Source: Dastarcus helophoroides
Taxonomy: Eukaryota > Arthropoda > Insecta > Coleoptera > Bothrideridae
Assembly (NCBI GenBank): GCA_028583605.1
Contig: CM053325.1
Location: 44,896,987 to 44,960,986, forward strand
Length of the DNA: 64,000 nt
Direction: 5' to 3'
The notes below the pieces were generated by a model. It was not told where the DNA came from, did no database searches, and was given only the letters and a program-made list of their open reading frames with translations. Position numbers and translations under genes: made by a program. How positions within the stretch are numbered: the first letter of the stretch is position 1; the number at the start of each line of letters is the position of its first letter. Positions 28,601 to 37,384 of the stretch are shown here, one piece after another.

Positions 28601-31600
28601 TCATCACTTTTTCATGCGCCCGACAGATGTAAAATGGTTCAAAAAGAAGGCACTCGAGTATTAATGTAAGTACACTGCATCTATTCTGACTGTGGGCTAT
28701 CGTTGACATATTTTTTGTAAACAACAACAACCTAACTGCTAACCAAAGTTAATATGCTTCAAAATTAAATAAACCAGTACGTCGTATCGTTATTTAATTT
28801 GCCTAATTAATATTTTAGTTTGGGTTGTTTGGGTTCGTTTATTTTTTTAATTTGCTTGATTAACGAAACAAAGAGAATGTAAAAAGTGTTAAGTGTATGG
28901 AAATACAAATACTTATTCCTCAAAATAACTAATAGAGATTTGTCGCCCATTTATTAGCGATGTTTCGCCCTCGCCAGACCGGCTTACCATTGAACCTAGT
29001 GAGTGGATGATAACGTGATCAGAGTCTGTTGCCGTAACGCATTTAATGTGGTCAGTAGCGCCGGGCTTTTGGTGGTCAACGGGTTGATTTAGTTCTATTT
29101 TAAAAAGTAAAATGAAAAATTTTTTTTTTCGATTTTCTGTCTTTACTAAGCCATCCGAACACGTAGTTAAAATTAATGCCATTATGACTGAATCACCCTG
29201 TATATGACATTGTCTCATTTACATTCAAAATAATATTTCATACTATTCGCGTATTTATAGAGAATATAAAATGTGACAAGTACATTCACATACAAAAAAT
29301 AAAGCCTACAATCTTGCAATTAGTTTTGTGGTATGTATCTTTTAATTTCTATGTTAAAACTTTTTGACTGTATCATATAAATACCTAAATTATTACATGC
29401 AACTATAGCGACAAAAACAAGTTACTTGATATTCCTTCTAAAATGAACCTAAACATCTTTTGATTTGCTGAAAGACGTGCAGAAAAAAATTTCTTAGGCT
29501 GTTTTGTAATGACACACTAAAACACTACTGGAATCACGTTATTTGTTGCCCGAAATTGCGCCGAGAAAGTAGGAATTCTCGACTGATTTGAGACGAAACT
29601 AATTTTTAGATAACTCACTGACTGTTTAATTTTGAAAAAACATTAAAAATTTTTTAAATAAATGAAAACTGTTGACAAACTGAAAACATTATCACGTTTC
29701 ATTGTATTCTAAAATTTTTTAATGGTTTTTATTTACTTAAACAATTTCAATATTTTTCCAAAACTAGACAGTTATTAGGAATTAGTTGTTAATTATTTCA
29801 CCTCAAAAGGAAAGGAAAAGGAAGTTAAGTTTTTTTCAGACATTTGTCAATAGTTTTCAATTATACTGAATATCCGTTTTCACCGACAACGCTTGCCAGG
29901 AGATTCGAAACGATAAATAAATACGATTTATGATAAAAAATTTAACAAAAGTTTAGTTTTACGTTGTAGACATTGTAACCTTTTAACCGATTGAGTCAAA
30001 ATTTTAAACCTATTATTATGGTCTAAAAGTGATATGCTTTTAATCAGAATTTTTACTGCAGTCACAGGACAGCTTCATTCCAGAAAAATGGTTTTTTCAT
30101 GGTCCGCCGATTTCTGCAGTGAATAGCAGGTAAATTTAAATATTTGATTTAATCAGTTTAATTATTTTTTAAAGAAGCTATTAAGTGAAAAGAATGTTCT
30201 TTCCTTATTGTAAAAAAGTAAACGTTATTGCGTATATGGTATGATATCGTCATAAAATATGTATTCTTTTGATTTACAGTGAGATCTAAAAATTGTTTAT
30301 ATTTTGGGGAATTTTAATCCTTAACAAATTAAAGTCACAAACGCAACGAAAAGAAATTTAAAAGTAATTTTAAAAATTAACGAAAATCTTTAAATAAATT
30401 CCTGTTCCTGTATTTAAAATTATTTTAAAGTCAGGATGACGATTCACATCAACTTAATTTACGGAACTGAACTGAATATACTGTTTGTTATGCACCGTTC
30501 CTAGATAAAAAAAATCAATTAGGTTTTCATTGTAGTGCTAACCTCTAACGCGCTATAACAATTATTTATTGTAATTGATTTTTATATGAAAATAAGTGCA
30601 ATTTTACGGTCAATAATTTTAATAATAAGACATAAATTGTTCACGAGCAGTTACATTTTGTGTCAAGGTCGAATGATCCAAATTTTTCTAACATCAGATT
30701 CCAAAAATTTCATTATTAAATAAAAAAAATCGTACGCTGCTAAAGCGGAATTATGGCGAGATCTAATACCGTAATTACATAAATAGAATATAACTTCAAC
30801 AATAATAGAAATATTCTTTAAGAATAATTAATAATATAATAATAATTAAGTGGTATTATGCGATTTATAATAATCGACGACGTTGCCAGGCGACGAGGCG
30901 TTAGCCGAGTTGTCTGGCCACGTGCGAGATTGTTTAAATTGCTAATAATCGAATTGCATTCAAACCTTTATTGACAACGATGACATAGAAAAATAAACAA
31001 ACCTTTAAAATGAAATTTGTATTAAGGGTATTATGTTAGGTAACTAACGTATTATGCCCTACTAAATTATTGTGAAGCTGCTAAATATTATGAGGTTAAT
31101 AATTATCAATAAAGATTTAATTTTAAGGACACTTAATTTTTAATAGTACGATAAAGAATAAAATATAATAGGCAAAGCAAAATACTGAAATAATATACAA
31201 GGAAAGGTTCATAATGACCTAAAAGGAAATTACTTTCCAGAAACCACTAAAAAAGCTTATTAAATTTTGAAAATTATTTTATGTATAAAATCACAAAACC
31301 GCGGAAAGTAAATAATAGGGTAATTGAATCTTATTTTTAAAATGTCTTAAAAAGTTCACGTCGCAGTATTATTCCACATACTTTTTATTTCCCATAAGCA
31401 AAATCTCTTTAGACGATAAAATATGCGAAATAGAATTCACCTATTTAAATTGGCGCATAAACACGAGGCGCCATATTCAAAAGACGGTGACGCCACTTGT
31501 AGAGTAACAAAACAAATGCGTGTAACGTTCGCTTTTGTGTGTCAAAATTTTCATACGAAATAATGAAATCCCGTCAAAGCTTTAGGGTTGACGCGTTAAC

Positions 31601-34600
31601 ACAATGTTAAATTAATCGATATTTCCACAAAAAAAGCAAAAGCAGTATAAGATAACATAAAAGCACGATACAAAAGCTAAAGATAAACACTAGCGAATTG
31701 GCAATCGTTGGTTATGCTCAGCAAGTGACGTCACACTTAAAACCATCATGACTAGTTCCGTTTTGTGATTTTTGTGATTTGTGACATTCGTTATCGAGCA
31801 GAATATTGCAATATTAAAATTTTAAAAATTAGCCGATAACGCTCAATAATTTATCATATTTATATCATTAAATAAGGCATTTTTTATAGCGTCAATGCTC
31901 TCTTATAGGGAAAGTAAGAAAATATTAGCTGCTAATAGATGTAAATTTGAACTTTTTTTTTGGACTCAATATATTTTTTTTGATTTTTTAATTTTTGATG
32001 CTATCAGTTGATTAACTAACAATAAATGAATTGTCTTAATTAGCCACACAAAACAAAATACGCTGATCTTATCATAAATAATTAACAAAAATGATATTTA
32101 TTTTGTGTGACAACCAAATATTAGAACATAGTAGGGATGTAACGAACATTGGTTTTCCCACATTCGCGAATGCGAATGCGAATCTTCATTTCCAACATTT
32201 GCGAATGCGAATTCGAATGTTAACTTTTTCCCTGGCACTTAAAAAATTCTGTGAGAAAAATCGAAATTTTCAAAATAAATCGAATTTGGAAAGAAAAACC
32301 CAGTTTCTAAGAATAAAGAATAGTTTTTAACCATTTTTATTTTCATTTAAATGTTGACACAATCTCGAAATTTACAAGAATTATTTTTTCTAAATTTCGT
32401 AGAAATACTATTCTCAAAATTGTTATGTTTTTAGCAAAATAATTATTCAGTTCGGGAAAAATAAACGAATGTTAATAAAAAAGTCGAATTTTGGATAAAA
32501 AGCTCAATTTTAAGTAGAAAATTCTCGAAGCATAAAATATTTGGTCTAAACTTCAAGAATAGAACGAACTTTGAGAAACAGGTTGAAATTTCCAGGTAAT
32601 CAAAACTTCGAGAAAAAGGCCAAAATTTCTATGAAATATCGAAAAACTTCAGTATTGTCCAATTTTGAGAAAAAAGGTAAAATTTTTGAGTTTACACTCA
32701 AAATATTCTGCTTTTTCAAAACTCGACTTTATAGTAGTAATTAAGAAAACGACAAATTATAATTAAAAAAAATAGTTTTGGAATAAACTGAGAATGTTCA
32801 ATAAATCAATTTAATAAAAAAAACTGACCTTTTGGAAAAATTTACAAGATATAAAAATTTAGAGAAAAAGATGATTTTCGAGGTAAAAATCGAAAGTTGC
32901 AAATACTTAAACAAATTTTGAAAAAAAAAGAAAATTTCGATGAAAATATCGACATTTTGAGAAAAATATCCAAATTTCGAGAAAAAAGTCAAATTCTGAC
33001 GAAATTTTAAAAAAAAGTGGGCGAATTTTTGAGGGTAATTTTAGGAAAAAAAGTCGATATTTCAAGAAAAAAGAGTCGAAATTTTTCGATTTAATATTTA
33101 TTTTTCAACGTCTAATTGAAGTAAGTAAGATCTATGAAATTTCGAGAAAATGGCGAAGTTTGATATTCAAGTCTAAATTTGCAAAAAGACGAATTAAAAA
33201 AAATGAAATTTTCAGAAAAAGTCAAAAAACGACGGATTTTAAGATAAAAATTTTAAATTTAAAAAAAGTCGGATTTCGATAAAAAACCTCGAATTTTAGG
33301 ATAAATTCGAAATTTCAAGAAAAAAAAGAGAAATTCTGTGGAAAAAAACGGATTTTTAGAAAAAAGTTGAAATTTCGACATAATGTCGAAATTTCCAGGA
33401 AAGGACCAATTTTCAAAAACAAATGAAAATTTTTGGAAAAGGTACCGTAGTTGAGAATATAGATTTTCGGTTGGTTATATGAACCTGGGGAGGACAAGCG
33501 CCCTAGTACCCTATTGTAGGTAATAAAAAAGAAAATAAAAAAAGAAGAAAAGGAAGAAAAAAAAGAGGGAATTAAAAATACTTTTTATTAGGTGGAACTG
33601 GATAATTACCGCATCAGTTTTAGGTACGTTACTAATGGACCCCCAAACTCATGATCTAGATGCTTCAAAGGTCCATGAACCACACTTTAAGAAACCCTGC
33701 CTTAGCAGTTGCATTATTATTCCATAAATAATTTCCGGTTTTGATGCCAAATACATTCGCAATATATTCGCATAATTTCTTGCGAATGAGAATGCGAATA
33801 TTAAAAAACATACGAATATTCGCGATTGCGAATATGCGTTACATCACTAGAACATAGTACGAATTTATATTTTTAAATGGAGGGTAGGATACGTTATCAA
33901 AAATGAATAACTTAGTCTTGTAGAGAATGCTTTTCAGTTTTTAAAATCCTGCCGCATTTTCTGTACAATCATTATTTTCCAAATTATTAATTACCAAAAT
34001 TTAGAAAGACTTTTGTTTTTAACTACATCGTACCGAACTCGACACCGGTCAGATTACAGAGGATGAAAAGACTTTTATGATGTGATCACATGAAAAGAAA
34101 GATTGTAGTTCGGGATTATTTTTAAAATAAAGCAAAAATTCGAAAACATATTTGGTCGACCCGACAGTTTGTTTACAATCACAACTACTGATACTAAAAA
34201 ATGTTGAACTCAACATATGAAAACTAAATCTTTAGGCTTTTAATCTGCTTTTTTTATCTCTGTGACCATTATTCTTCCAGTTGCAGCCTTTTAAAAATCG
34301 TCTAACAATTTATTATTATTTTCAGGATTATTTTAATTTCTGCGCCTTGCCTATAAAACTTTTTTGTACTTAACATGGATTACTGACTGAATAAAGCATT
34401 AGTAGCTACAGCCTGAAATGAAGTAGAAATTGATAGTGGAGACTATGAATTTTGAGAATAATAATCGATATTTTAAAAAGAAAATAATTTGAAAAAAATT
34501 ATTGCATACTTTTTGGTACGTTTTAAAAACGTGTTACGTTAAAATGGTTTTCTTTAATTTAAATTATTAACCGTGAAAAAATACCACTTTTTTATTAGGA

Positions 34601-37041
34601 AAATATAAAATTTTTTAACGACTGCTAGCAAAAACACTCGAAAAAACTGGAAAAAATATTTCGTATCCCATTTATTGAACAGTTTTTCTTTAAATTGCAT
34701 CACTATCATTATGACAAATTATCTTAATGCAAAAATTTATCGCAATATTTTTGACGCAAAACACACGAAAATATAAATCTGACGTTTAATAACTTTCAAT
34801 ATTCTTTTTTTTATTTCGTAACGAAAGGAATGGACGTTTTGGTAATGACAAATATTAGTATTGAAGTATGATAATGTTGTTAATTTTGTACTTAATGCAG
34901 TTGTGCACGAAATTGGTGATTAATGAGAAATTCGAGCCCATTGTTAATATTTTTCCAATCGTTTCAACAAAAAACTTACATGTGCAGGAAAAAAAACACA
35001 AATTTCACCCACTTAATGTAAAAGTAATTGCAGTTGTTGGGGAAAAATGAATACTGAAAACATGAAAATTTAGTGTTTTGAGAATTACGTGGAAATTTAC
35101 AAACATTATAAAAAAATCTAAAATATCAAAGCTGCAAGAAGAATTGAAAAAGAATTTAGAGCAAAAAAGAAAAATTTATGTATAACTTGAAATTTTGGGA
35201 AAAATCGAAATAACGTGGAATTAAAAAAATATTTGCATAAATTCTGAATTTCAACTCAACAAAAAATCTACACCTTGATATTGAATAGAAAATTTAAAGA
35301 CAGCCGCAAGTTGCTTAAAAAATTTAATTTCTAGTTTGAAATTATAAGAAAGTGACATCTAAAAGTGCAAATTCGAAATTTGTAAGTTTAAACTTGAAAT
35401 TAAAAGAAATAAAATAAACAGGATGTTAAAGTATAACAATTTAAGAAGCATTTCATAGCAGCAAAAGATTGGCAAATCTTGGAGCATAAAATAATCTACC
35501 TAAATTTCAGTTACTTTTACACGACAAAATATCCATATTTTATTTGGTTTATTTATTTTCTTATTAGTGGGCGGTTTTGTACCAAATTCTCACAAAAATT
35601 ACAATAATATATAAGTTTTTGGGTAATCAAGTCAAAAATCTACAGCTACAATCAATTTTTATAGAGGGTCTCGAAGGTATTTCTCACTTTAAGTGTTTCG
35701 CAAAAAACCAACACAACTTTGTTATGTATGAAAGACTTACATTTTCTGACATTAAATTTTTTAATTTTTTCAAATACTCCGCTTGTAGTAAATTTTATGA
35801 CCATTTTAGTGAAGTTGTGCACAATAACATTTTACAGGAAATCTCGTGACCCTTTTTAAGTGCTTCCAATTTACAGACCACACTTAATAATACATCTTAC
35901 AAAGATCTTTGGAAACCAAACTTCTACTCCGTAAAATTTCGAAATTTCCTTCTACTCTTACAGATTTTGGTCATTCATTTTCTTTTTTTATCCGGTAATC
36001 TCCATCATGTTATTTAATTTTTCTAACAAACGAGATAGAGATTGTATATACCAATTTTGTTGGGAAATTTTATAACAGCTCCAATTTGTATTTCTTCCAC
36101 AAGTGCTTTCATTAAAATGTTATCGTTCTCGCTTTCTGATAATGACATTAGCATATTTAAATCAATTTTAAGACTACAATAAAACAATCTGACAGTTACA
36201 TATGTTATTTATTATTTTCAAAACCCACTGTTGCCTGAGCACAAAATATGGCTTCCATGGAGTACAAATTTGTTATTGTGCACGACTTCAAGAAAATTAA
36301 CATAAAACTGGCAAAAAACAAACAATTTAAAAAAGTAAAGAAATATTATACTTTTTTTCCAACACAGAACTAAATTTATTTTATATAAATACTTTGAATT
36401 TTTCCAAACGCTTAAAGCGACAAACATTTTTGGAAGCTTCTGTATAAAAATTGTATAAAATTGATTTGACTAATAATAACACTGGCCAAGAAAATAAAAT
36501 GTGGACATTTTTCTGGCCCACCGTGTATTTTAATTTTATTTGTAGAAACAACACAGTGATATCAGTCGTAATTTTTGAAAACTGCTTTCTTAACTTTAGT
36601 CTAACTAGTCTGAAATAACTAAAGTAAACGGGAAAGGAAATTCGGCGCTGTATTTTTAAAAATTTCAATAAAAAAGTAGTGTATTAAGACGACAAACTTC
36701 AGTACTCAACGGGTTAAATAAACTCGTTCAGCAACCCTAGCACCATAGTTAGGAGACTCCTGGTTTAGATTAGTAAAGAAAATTTGTTTTTGTAAAAATT
36801 TAGGTTTGTCTTTATTCATTAATGTTACCATTGAGTTAAAAATGACAACTTACGTGGTGGGATGGGCCACATCCCTGTGAAGGTACGGATCGTATTCTTG
36901 GTTCGCTTCTTCTTCTTTACTGAGAACGCCCAATTCCACACTTCCCCCATCTCTTGATATCAGTTCTTCTTTTGAAGTGAAAGTCGGCGTAAAACTGCAA
37001 CAATTATTCACTTGAGCGGTTTCCGCAAACGAAAGAATCAT
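4430..37041 (-). CDS. SLC36/PAT-type proton-coupled amino-acid transporter (six coding exons)
   Basis: Joined CDS of 36854-37041, 19690-19962, 7347-7704, 6983-7158, 6704-6879 and 4430-4674, read on the minus strand. All introns are GT-AG and the split codons fit (phases 2, 2, 0, 2, 1), giving 1416 nt, 471 residues plus a TAG stop. Length and motif order match SLC36 (amino acid/auxin permease fold, usually 11 membrane spans): GSLGTGIL near residue 74, YQLGTCC near 164, FGTVLFALEAIGV near 260, ILPLENEMK at 274, SLQCYVAIDI in exon 5 and LFISLFGALCLSALG in exon 6. Family members import small amino acids with protons at the plasma membrane or lysosome; insect members such as pathetic affect growth signalling, but which paralogue this is cannot be told. 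Intron 1 (about 16.9 kb) and intron 2 (about 12.0 kb) are full of mobile elements. Promoter and poly(A) site were not identified. Confidence 0.93.
5560..6480 (+). repeat. Degenerate ~20-bp A-tract array (intron 5)
   Basis: A long run of imperfect units alternating AAATTT- or AAAATTT-type cores with GTC and GAAAAA-type tracts, for example TCAAAATTTAAATATAAAG. It lies wholly inside the intron between the last two coding exons. The 105-codon minus-strand open frame at 5757-6074 is a by-product of this low-complexity sequence. Confidence 0.55.
6704..6879 (-). CDS. SLC36-like gene, coding exon 5
   Basis: The acceptor TTTTCAG ends at 6880 and the donor GTAAGT starts at 6703. It encodes residues 332-391: MAQVAKILLAFAIYITHSLQ span, then CYVAIDITWNQYL and a charged loop (QPRFEKNNHQ), ending in YVIRTSLVLLT. 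The ATG near 6878 is internal (Met after Val in the joined protein), not a start. Confidence 0.94.
6983..7158 (-). CDS. SLC36-like gene, coding exon 4
   Basis: The acceptor TTTTTCTG-side reading gives CAG at 7161-7159 and the donor GTAAGT starts at 6982. It encodes residues 274-332 beginning ILPLENEMKTPKAF, then a span around MISIIALYVAMGLLGYLAYG and the extracellular stretch DLTKGTITLNIGQD. It joins exon 3 in phase 0 to give the family signature ALEAIGV-VILPLENEM-like junction without any indel. Confidence 0.94.
7347..7704 (-). CDS. SLC36-like gene, coding exon 3 (central spans)
   Basis: The acceptor CAG ends at 7705 and the donor GTGAGT starts at 7346; the exon ends on a codon boundary. 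It is the largest exon, residues 154-273: YQLGTCCVYTVF, then LMILLPLILINYIKNLKLLAPFS, then a hydrophobic TVFSFGIILYYLV span, and finally FPLFFGTVLFALEAIGVV. These are the best conserved core stretches of insect PAT proteins and make the family call secure. Confidence 0.95.
7705..11129. other. Intron 2, left part: nothing recognised
   Basis: AT-rich intronic DNA with some degenerate A-tract sequence near 8300-8720. I see no exon with the right phase, no RNA gene and no element ends. Confidence 0.4.
11130..11625 (-). pseudogene. Jockey/CR1-type LINE reverse transcriptase, C-terminal fragment
   Basis: On the minus strand 11601-11353 encodes SSLSILGVN, then WDDHVRAIAKSASQKLGF, RAKKYF, LFKLYKAQVRPTLESCSHVW: the thumb region that follows the catalytic domain in non-LTR reverse transcriptases. 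A frameshift near 11355 moves the frame; reading resumes as RLIDDKSS, LEHRRMVGDLSLLYKYFHGRC and ends in stops near 11190. The catalytic YADD region is absent, so this is a 5'-truncated, dead copy. Exact clade not settled. Confidence 0.85.
11731..11765 (+). repeat. Short repeat shared with the 53.3-kb palindrome flank
   Basis: TTTTTGAAGGTAACCAAGGA followed by CCATTCCGTTTC matches 53377-53407 (TTTTTGAAGATAACCAAGGA then CCAGTTCGTTCC). The match is too long for chance in this window, so both are probably edges of the same element family. Confidence 0.6.
11766..14271. other. Intron 2, middle: no gene recognised
   Basis: Unique-looking AT-rich sequence. A slightly GC-richer patch at 13640-13800 (TGCGACCGCC, GGCGCTGG, GAGGCGGC) suggests an old insertion but shows no clear ends. 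Confidence 0.35.
14272..15413. mobile_element. Foldback element with long diverged inverted arms
   Basis: The left end begins GTTAGGGCTAAAAT then ACTTGGTTA; the reverse complement of the right end begins GTTACGGCTAAAAT then ACTTGGTTA. Both arms continue for about 150-190 bp with matching blocks such as GTTTAGAAAC and TATGCAAACTA/CATGCAAACTA. About 760 bp lie between the arms and hold no coding frame. A 2-bp AT duplication is possible at the edges but not convincing. Confidence 0.7.
15866..16808. mobile_element. Foldback MITE, family FB, copy 1
   Basis: Inverted arms of about 290 bp: the left arm (15866-16160) and the reverse complement of the right arm (16530-16808) share TTTTTAACNTAAAAAT, GCTGTCA, CGCTAAAACTGATACCAACT, TTGCACAATTTT and TCTAGAAGGTCAT/TCAGAAGGCTAT. 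The whole element aligns with 26393-27366, including the single-copy middle (GAAGTTATGACATAAAAA, TTTTTGTTAACTTTATCAC). No coding capacity, so it is non-autonomous. Confidence 0.85.
17270..17460 (-). repeat. Degenerate ~20-bp A-tract array, reverse orientation
   Basis: Units with CTTTTTTC- and AAAATTTCG-type blocks, that is the 20-bp repeat read on the other strand. Followed at once by a LINE fragment. Confidence 0.45.
17490..17695 (+). pseudogene. LINE ORF2 C-terminal CCHC knuckle fragment
   Basis: The frame from about 17500 reads PTQCGLCGTKKKTNLHIVCAC, continues NHARYIYNPTGKETL and EDLEGMSVGHRVSLAVKAGIYV, and stops at TAA about 17688. The spacing C-x2-C-x8-H-x4-C is the zinc knuckle found at the C-terminus of many non-LTR retrotransposon polyproteins. 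Base composition is richer in GC than the intron around it. No upstream reverse-transcriptase domain is seen, so only the tail was inserted or survives. Family assignment rests on the knuckle alone. Confidence 0.55.
17930..18400 (+). repeat. Degenerate ~20-bp A-tract array
   Basis: Imperfect units such as GTTGAAATTTCTGGATTAAG and AAAGTCTAAATTGTAGAAT alternate A-runs and AAATTT cores at about 10-bp spacing. Confidence 0.45.
18420..19685. other. Intron 2, right part: nothing recognised
   Basis: AT-rich sequence up to the donor of exon 2. A plus-strand 87-codon open frame at 19246-19509 has hydrophobic, low-complexity content and no support as a gene. Confidence 0.35.
19690..19962 (-). CDS. SLC36-like gene, coding exon 2 (membrane spans 1-2)
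   Basis: The acceptor TTTCAG ends at 19963 and the donor GTAAGT starts at 19689. It encodes residues 63-154: the hallmark HLLKGSLGTGIL motif of span 1, followed by the hydrophobic GYIIGVIGTILIGCLCTY of span 2 and a basic loop (CKKRKVPSF). The exon is isolated: about 12 kb from exon 3 and about 17 kb from exon 1. A 79-residue open frame over 19786-20025 is only a shadow in another frame. Confidence 0.94.
20780..21225 (-). repeat. Degenerate ~20-bp A-tract array, reverse orientation
   Basis: Blocks such as TTTTCGACTTTTTTCACAA and AAATTTCG on the plus strand are the reverse of the common unit. It abuts repeat family D copy 2. Confidence 0.5.
21228..21500 (+). repeat. Dispersed repeat family D, copy 2
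   Basis: Shares with 37385-37740 the run of GTYCRTTYGTYCGT-type motifs, CTGTCACAGTG/TTGTCACAGTG, GTAGGAATGTGAAATTTG, TCAACGAT and GGGGTTAGTTTGG. It is the most diverged of the three copies. Confidence 0.65.
21790..22470 (-). repeat. Degenerate ~20-bp A-tract array, reverse orientation
   Basis: Repeated AAAATTTTGACTTGAAAATT-like and TTCGACTTTTTTTCGAAAT-like blocks. Open frames in it are low-complexity artefacts. Confidence 0.5.
22500..24600. other. Intron 1 stretch without recognised features
   Basis: No exon, RNA gene or element ends found. Small open frames at 22558-22758, 23588-23854 and 23976-24173 show no conserved motif or splice context. Confidence 0.35.
24640..25120 (+). repeat. Degenerate ~20-bp A-tract array
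   Basis: Units such as GGATTTAGGAAAATTTGTTT and AAAGTCGGGATTTGCAATT alternate A-tracts and T-tracts in loose register. Confidence 0.4.
26393..27366. mobile_element. Foldback MITE, family FB, copy 2
   Basis: The left terminus carries GGATCATGGTACACC; the reverse complement of the right terminus carries GGATCATAGTACACC. Arms run about 300 bp (26393-26700 and 27060-27366), sharing TGTCAAATTTTGAC, CTGCTGTCACTTTCGCTAAAA against CTGCTGCTACTTTCGCTAAAA, AACATCCTGTATATTATT and TTTTTGGAATC. The central segment matches copy 1. The 78-codon open frame at 27166-27402 lies in the right arm and is not a gene. Confidence 0.88.
27520..27600. other. GC-rich CACGAG-motif patch
   Basis: Contains TATTCCACACGAGCGAAAAG, GCACGAGCCGCAGGC and GACGAGTGCT, three near-copies of a CACGAGC-type motif in about 60 bp, in otherwise AT-rich intron. 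It looks like the end of an unidentified element; no partner end was found. Confidence 0.3.
28059..29200. mobile_element. Non-autonomous DNA element with TA target site and ~36-bp inverted ends
   Basis: The left end reads CAGAGTGAGTCAGTCATAAT then GACATTAATTT; the reverse complement of the right end reads CAGGGTGATTCAGTCATAAT then GGCATTAATTT. TATA flanks both sides, consistent with a TA (or TATA) target-site duplication as in the Tc1/mariner group. The interior is 1.1 kb with no transposase; the 101-codon minus-strand frame at 28913-29218 runs through the inverted end and is not convincing. Family is inferred from ends only. Confidence 0.75.
29201..32123. other. Intron 1 stretch without recognised features
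   Basis: AT-rich. A short GC-richer patch near 30880-30935 (ACGACGTTGCCAGGCGACGA, GGCCACGTGCGAG) stands out but no structure or homologue was recognised. Confidence 0.35.
32132..33849. mobile_element. Non-autonomous hAT element with 8-bp TSD and subterminal GCGAAT repeats
   Basis: GAACATAG occurs at 32124-32131 and again at 33850-33857, a perfect 8-bp target-site duplication. The element begins TAGGGATGTAACG and, reverse complemented, its other end begins TAGTGATGTAACG, typical hAT-style tips. About a dozen GCGAAT/ATTCGC hexamers cluster in the terminal about 110 bp at each end, as expected for subterminal transposase-binding sites. No transposase is present: the interior is mostly a long 20-bp A-tract array (32220-33480). 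Mobilisation in trans is inferred. Confidence 0.88.
32220..33480 (+). repeat. Longest ~20-bp A-tract array, inside the hAT element
   Basis: Clear tandem units of 19-21 bp, for example CAAATTTCGAGAAAAAAGTC at about 32970, GAAATTTCGACATAATGTC and GAAATTTCCAGGAAAGGAC near 33370-33410. The consensus is roughly an AAATTTCGA core then GAAAAAA then GTC. AAATTT and GAAAAA tracts alternate at about 10-bp spacing, about one helical turn. Divergence between units is high. Confidence 0.75.
33930..34280 (+). repeat. Dispersed repeat family F, copy 2
   Basis: Aligns with 1365-1660 by TTTTAAAATCCTGC, TTTTCCAAATTATTAATTAC and CTTTTAATCTGCTTTTTT then TCTCTGTGACCAT. It starts about 80 bp after the hAT element. 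Confidence 0.65.
34281..36850. other. Intron 1, near exon 1: A-tract sequence, no gene
   Basis: Includes a weak 20-bp A-tract array at about 35040-35400. Open frames at 35577-35849 and 36218-36668 have no recognisable motif. A TGGCCAGTGT/TGGCCCACCGTG patch near 36480-36525 resembles transposon inverted ends but a complete element was not found. Confidence 0.35.
36854..37041 (-). CDS. SLC36-like gene, coding exon 1 (N-terminal cytosolic tail)
   Basis: Reads from an ATG at 37041 (in-frame TAA three codons upstream) through a polar, acidic tail (SKEEELISRD-like character, YDPYLHRDVAHPTT at the end) to a donor GTAAGT at 36853-36848. The last two bases, AC, join the first G of exon 2 to make Thr, giving HPTT-NAET, the family's usual entry into the first membrane span. 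The start is uncertain: TTGTTGCAG at 37003-36995 could be an acceptor, so the first about 15 residues may be intron and the real N-terminus may lie in an upstream exon. Confidence 0.85.
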
Positions 37042-37384
37042 TATAAGTTAGATTAGTTTCGACATAATTCAATTATCCGTAACGATGAGGCAACACTGTT
37101 AAAATATTCAGTTGCGATAATTTTAAAAGCGTGAAGTGTTCCTAAATTGGAAAAATATTTGATATATGACGCAGTGCAAAAAAGAGCACTTGTGTACCTT
37201 AGCTACAATTTATGTAATAATACGGTGAGATCAAATCCAAGGTATTGCTTTAACATTAGGTATTGTTCGCAGTCTTGAGCTAAGTTTTAAACATATTTTT
37301 ATTTTGTAAACTCAGAATTTATATTTTTAACTCTTAGGACTAATTGGAATTGTGCAATAGTCATAATTCACACCATATATTTAT

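Noticed and set aside
28913..29218. 101-codon minus-strand frame, looked at as a possible transposase piece
   Set aside because: It begins inside the inverted end of the TA-site element and contains no DDE/D or DNA-binding motif that I can see.
33640..33700. AACCACACTTTAAGAAACCCTG, like the right tip of another hAT family
   Set aside because: No matching left tip or duplication was found; it may be a fragment nested in the larger hAT element, so no separate element is called.
36480..36540. TGGCCAGTG / TGGCCCACCGTG, considered as Tc1-like inverted ends
   Set aside because: The two motifs lie only about 45 bp apart and no element body or TA duplication could be defined.
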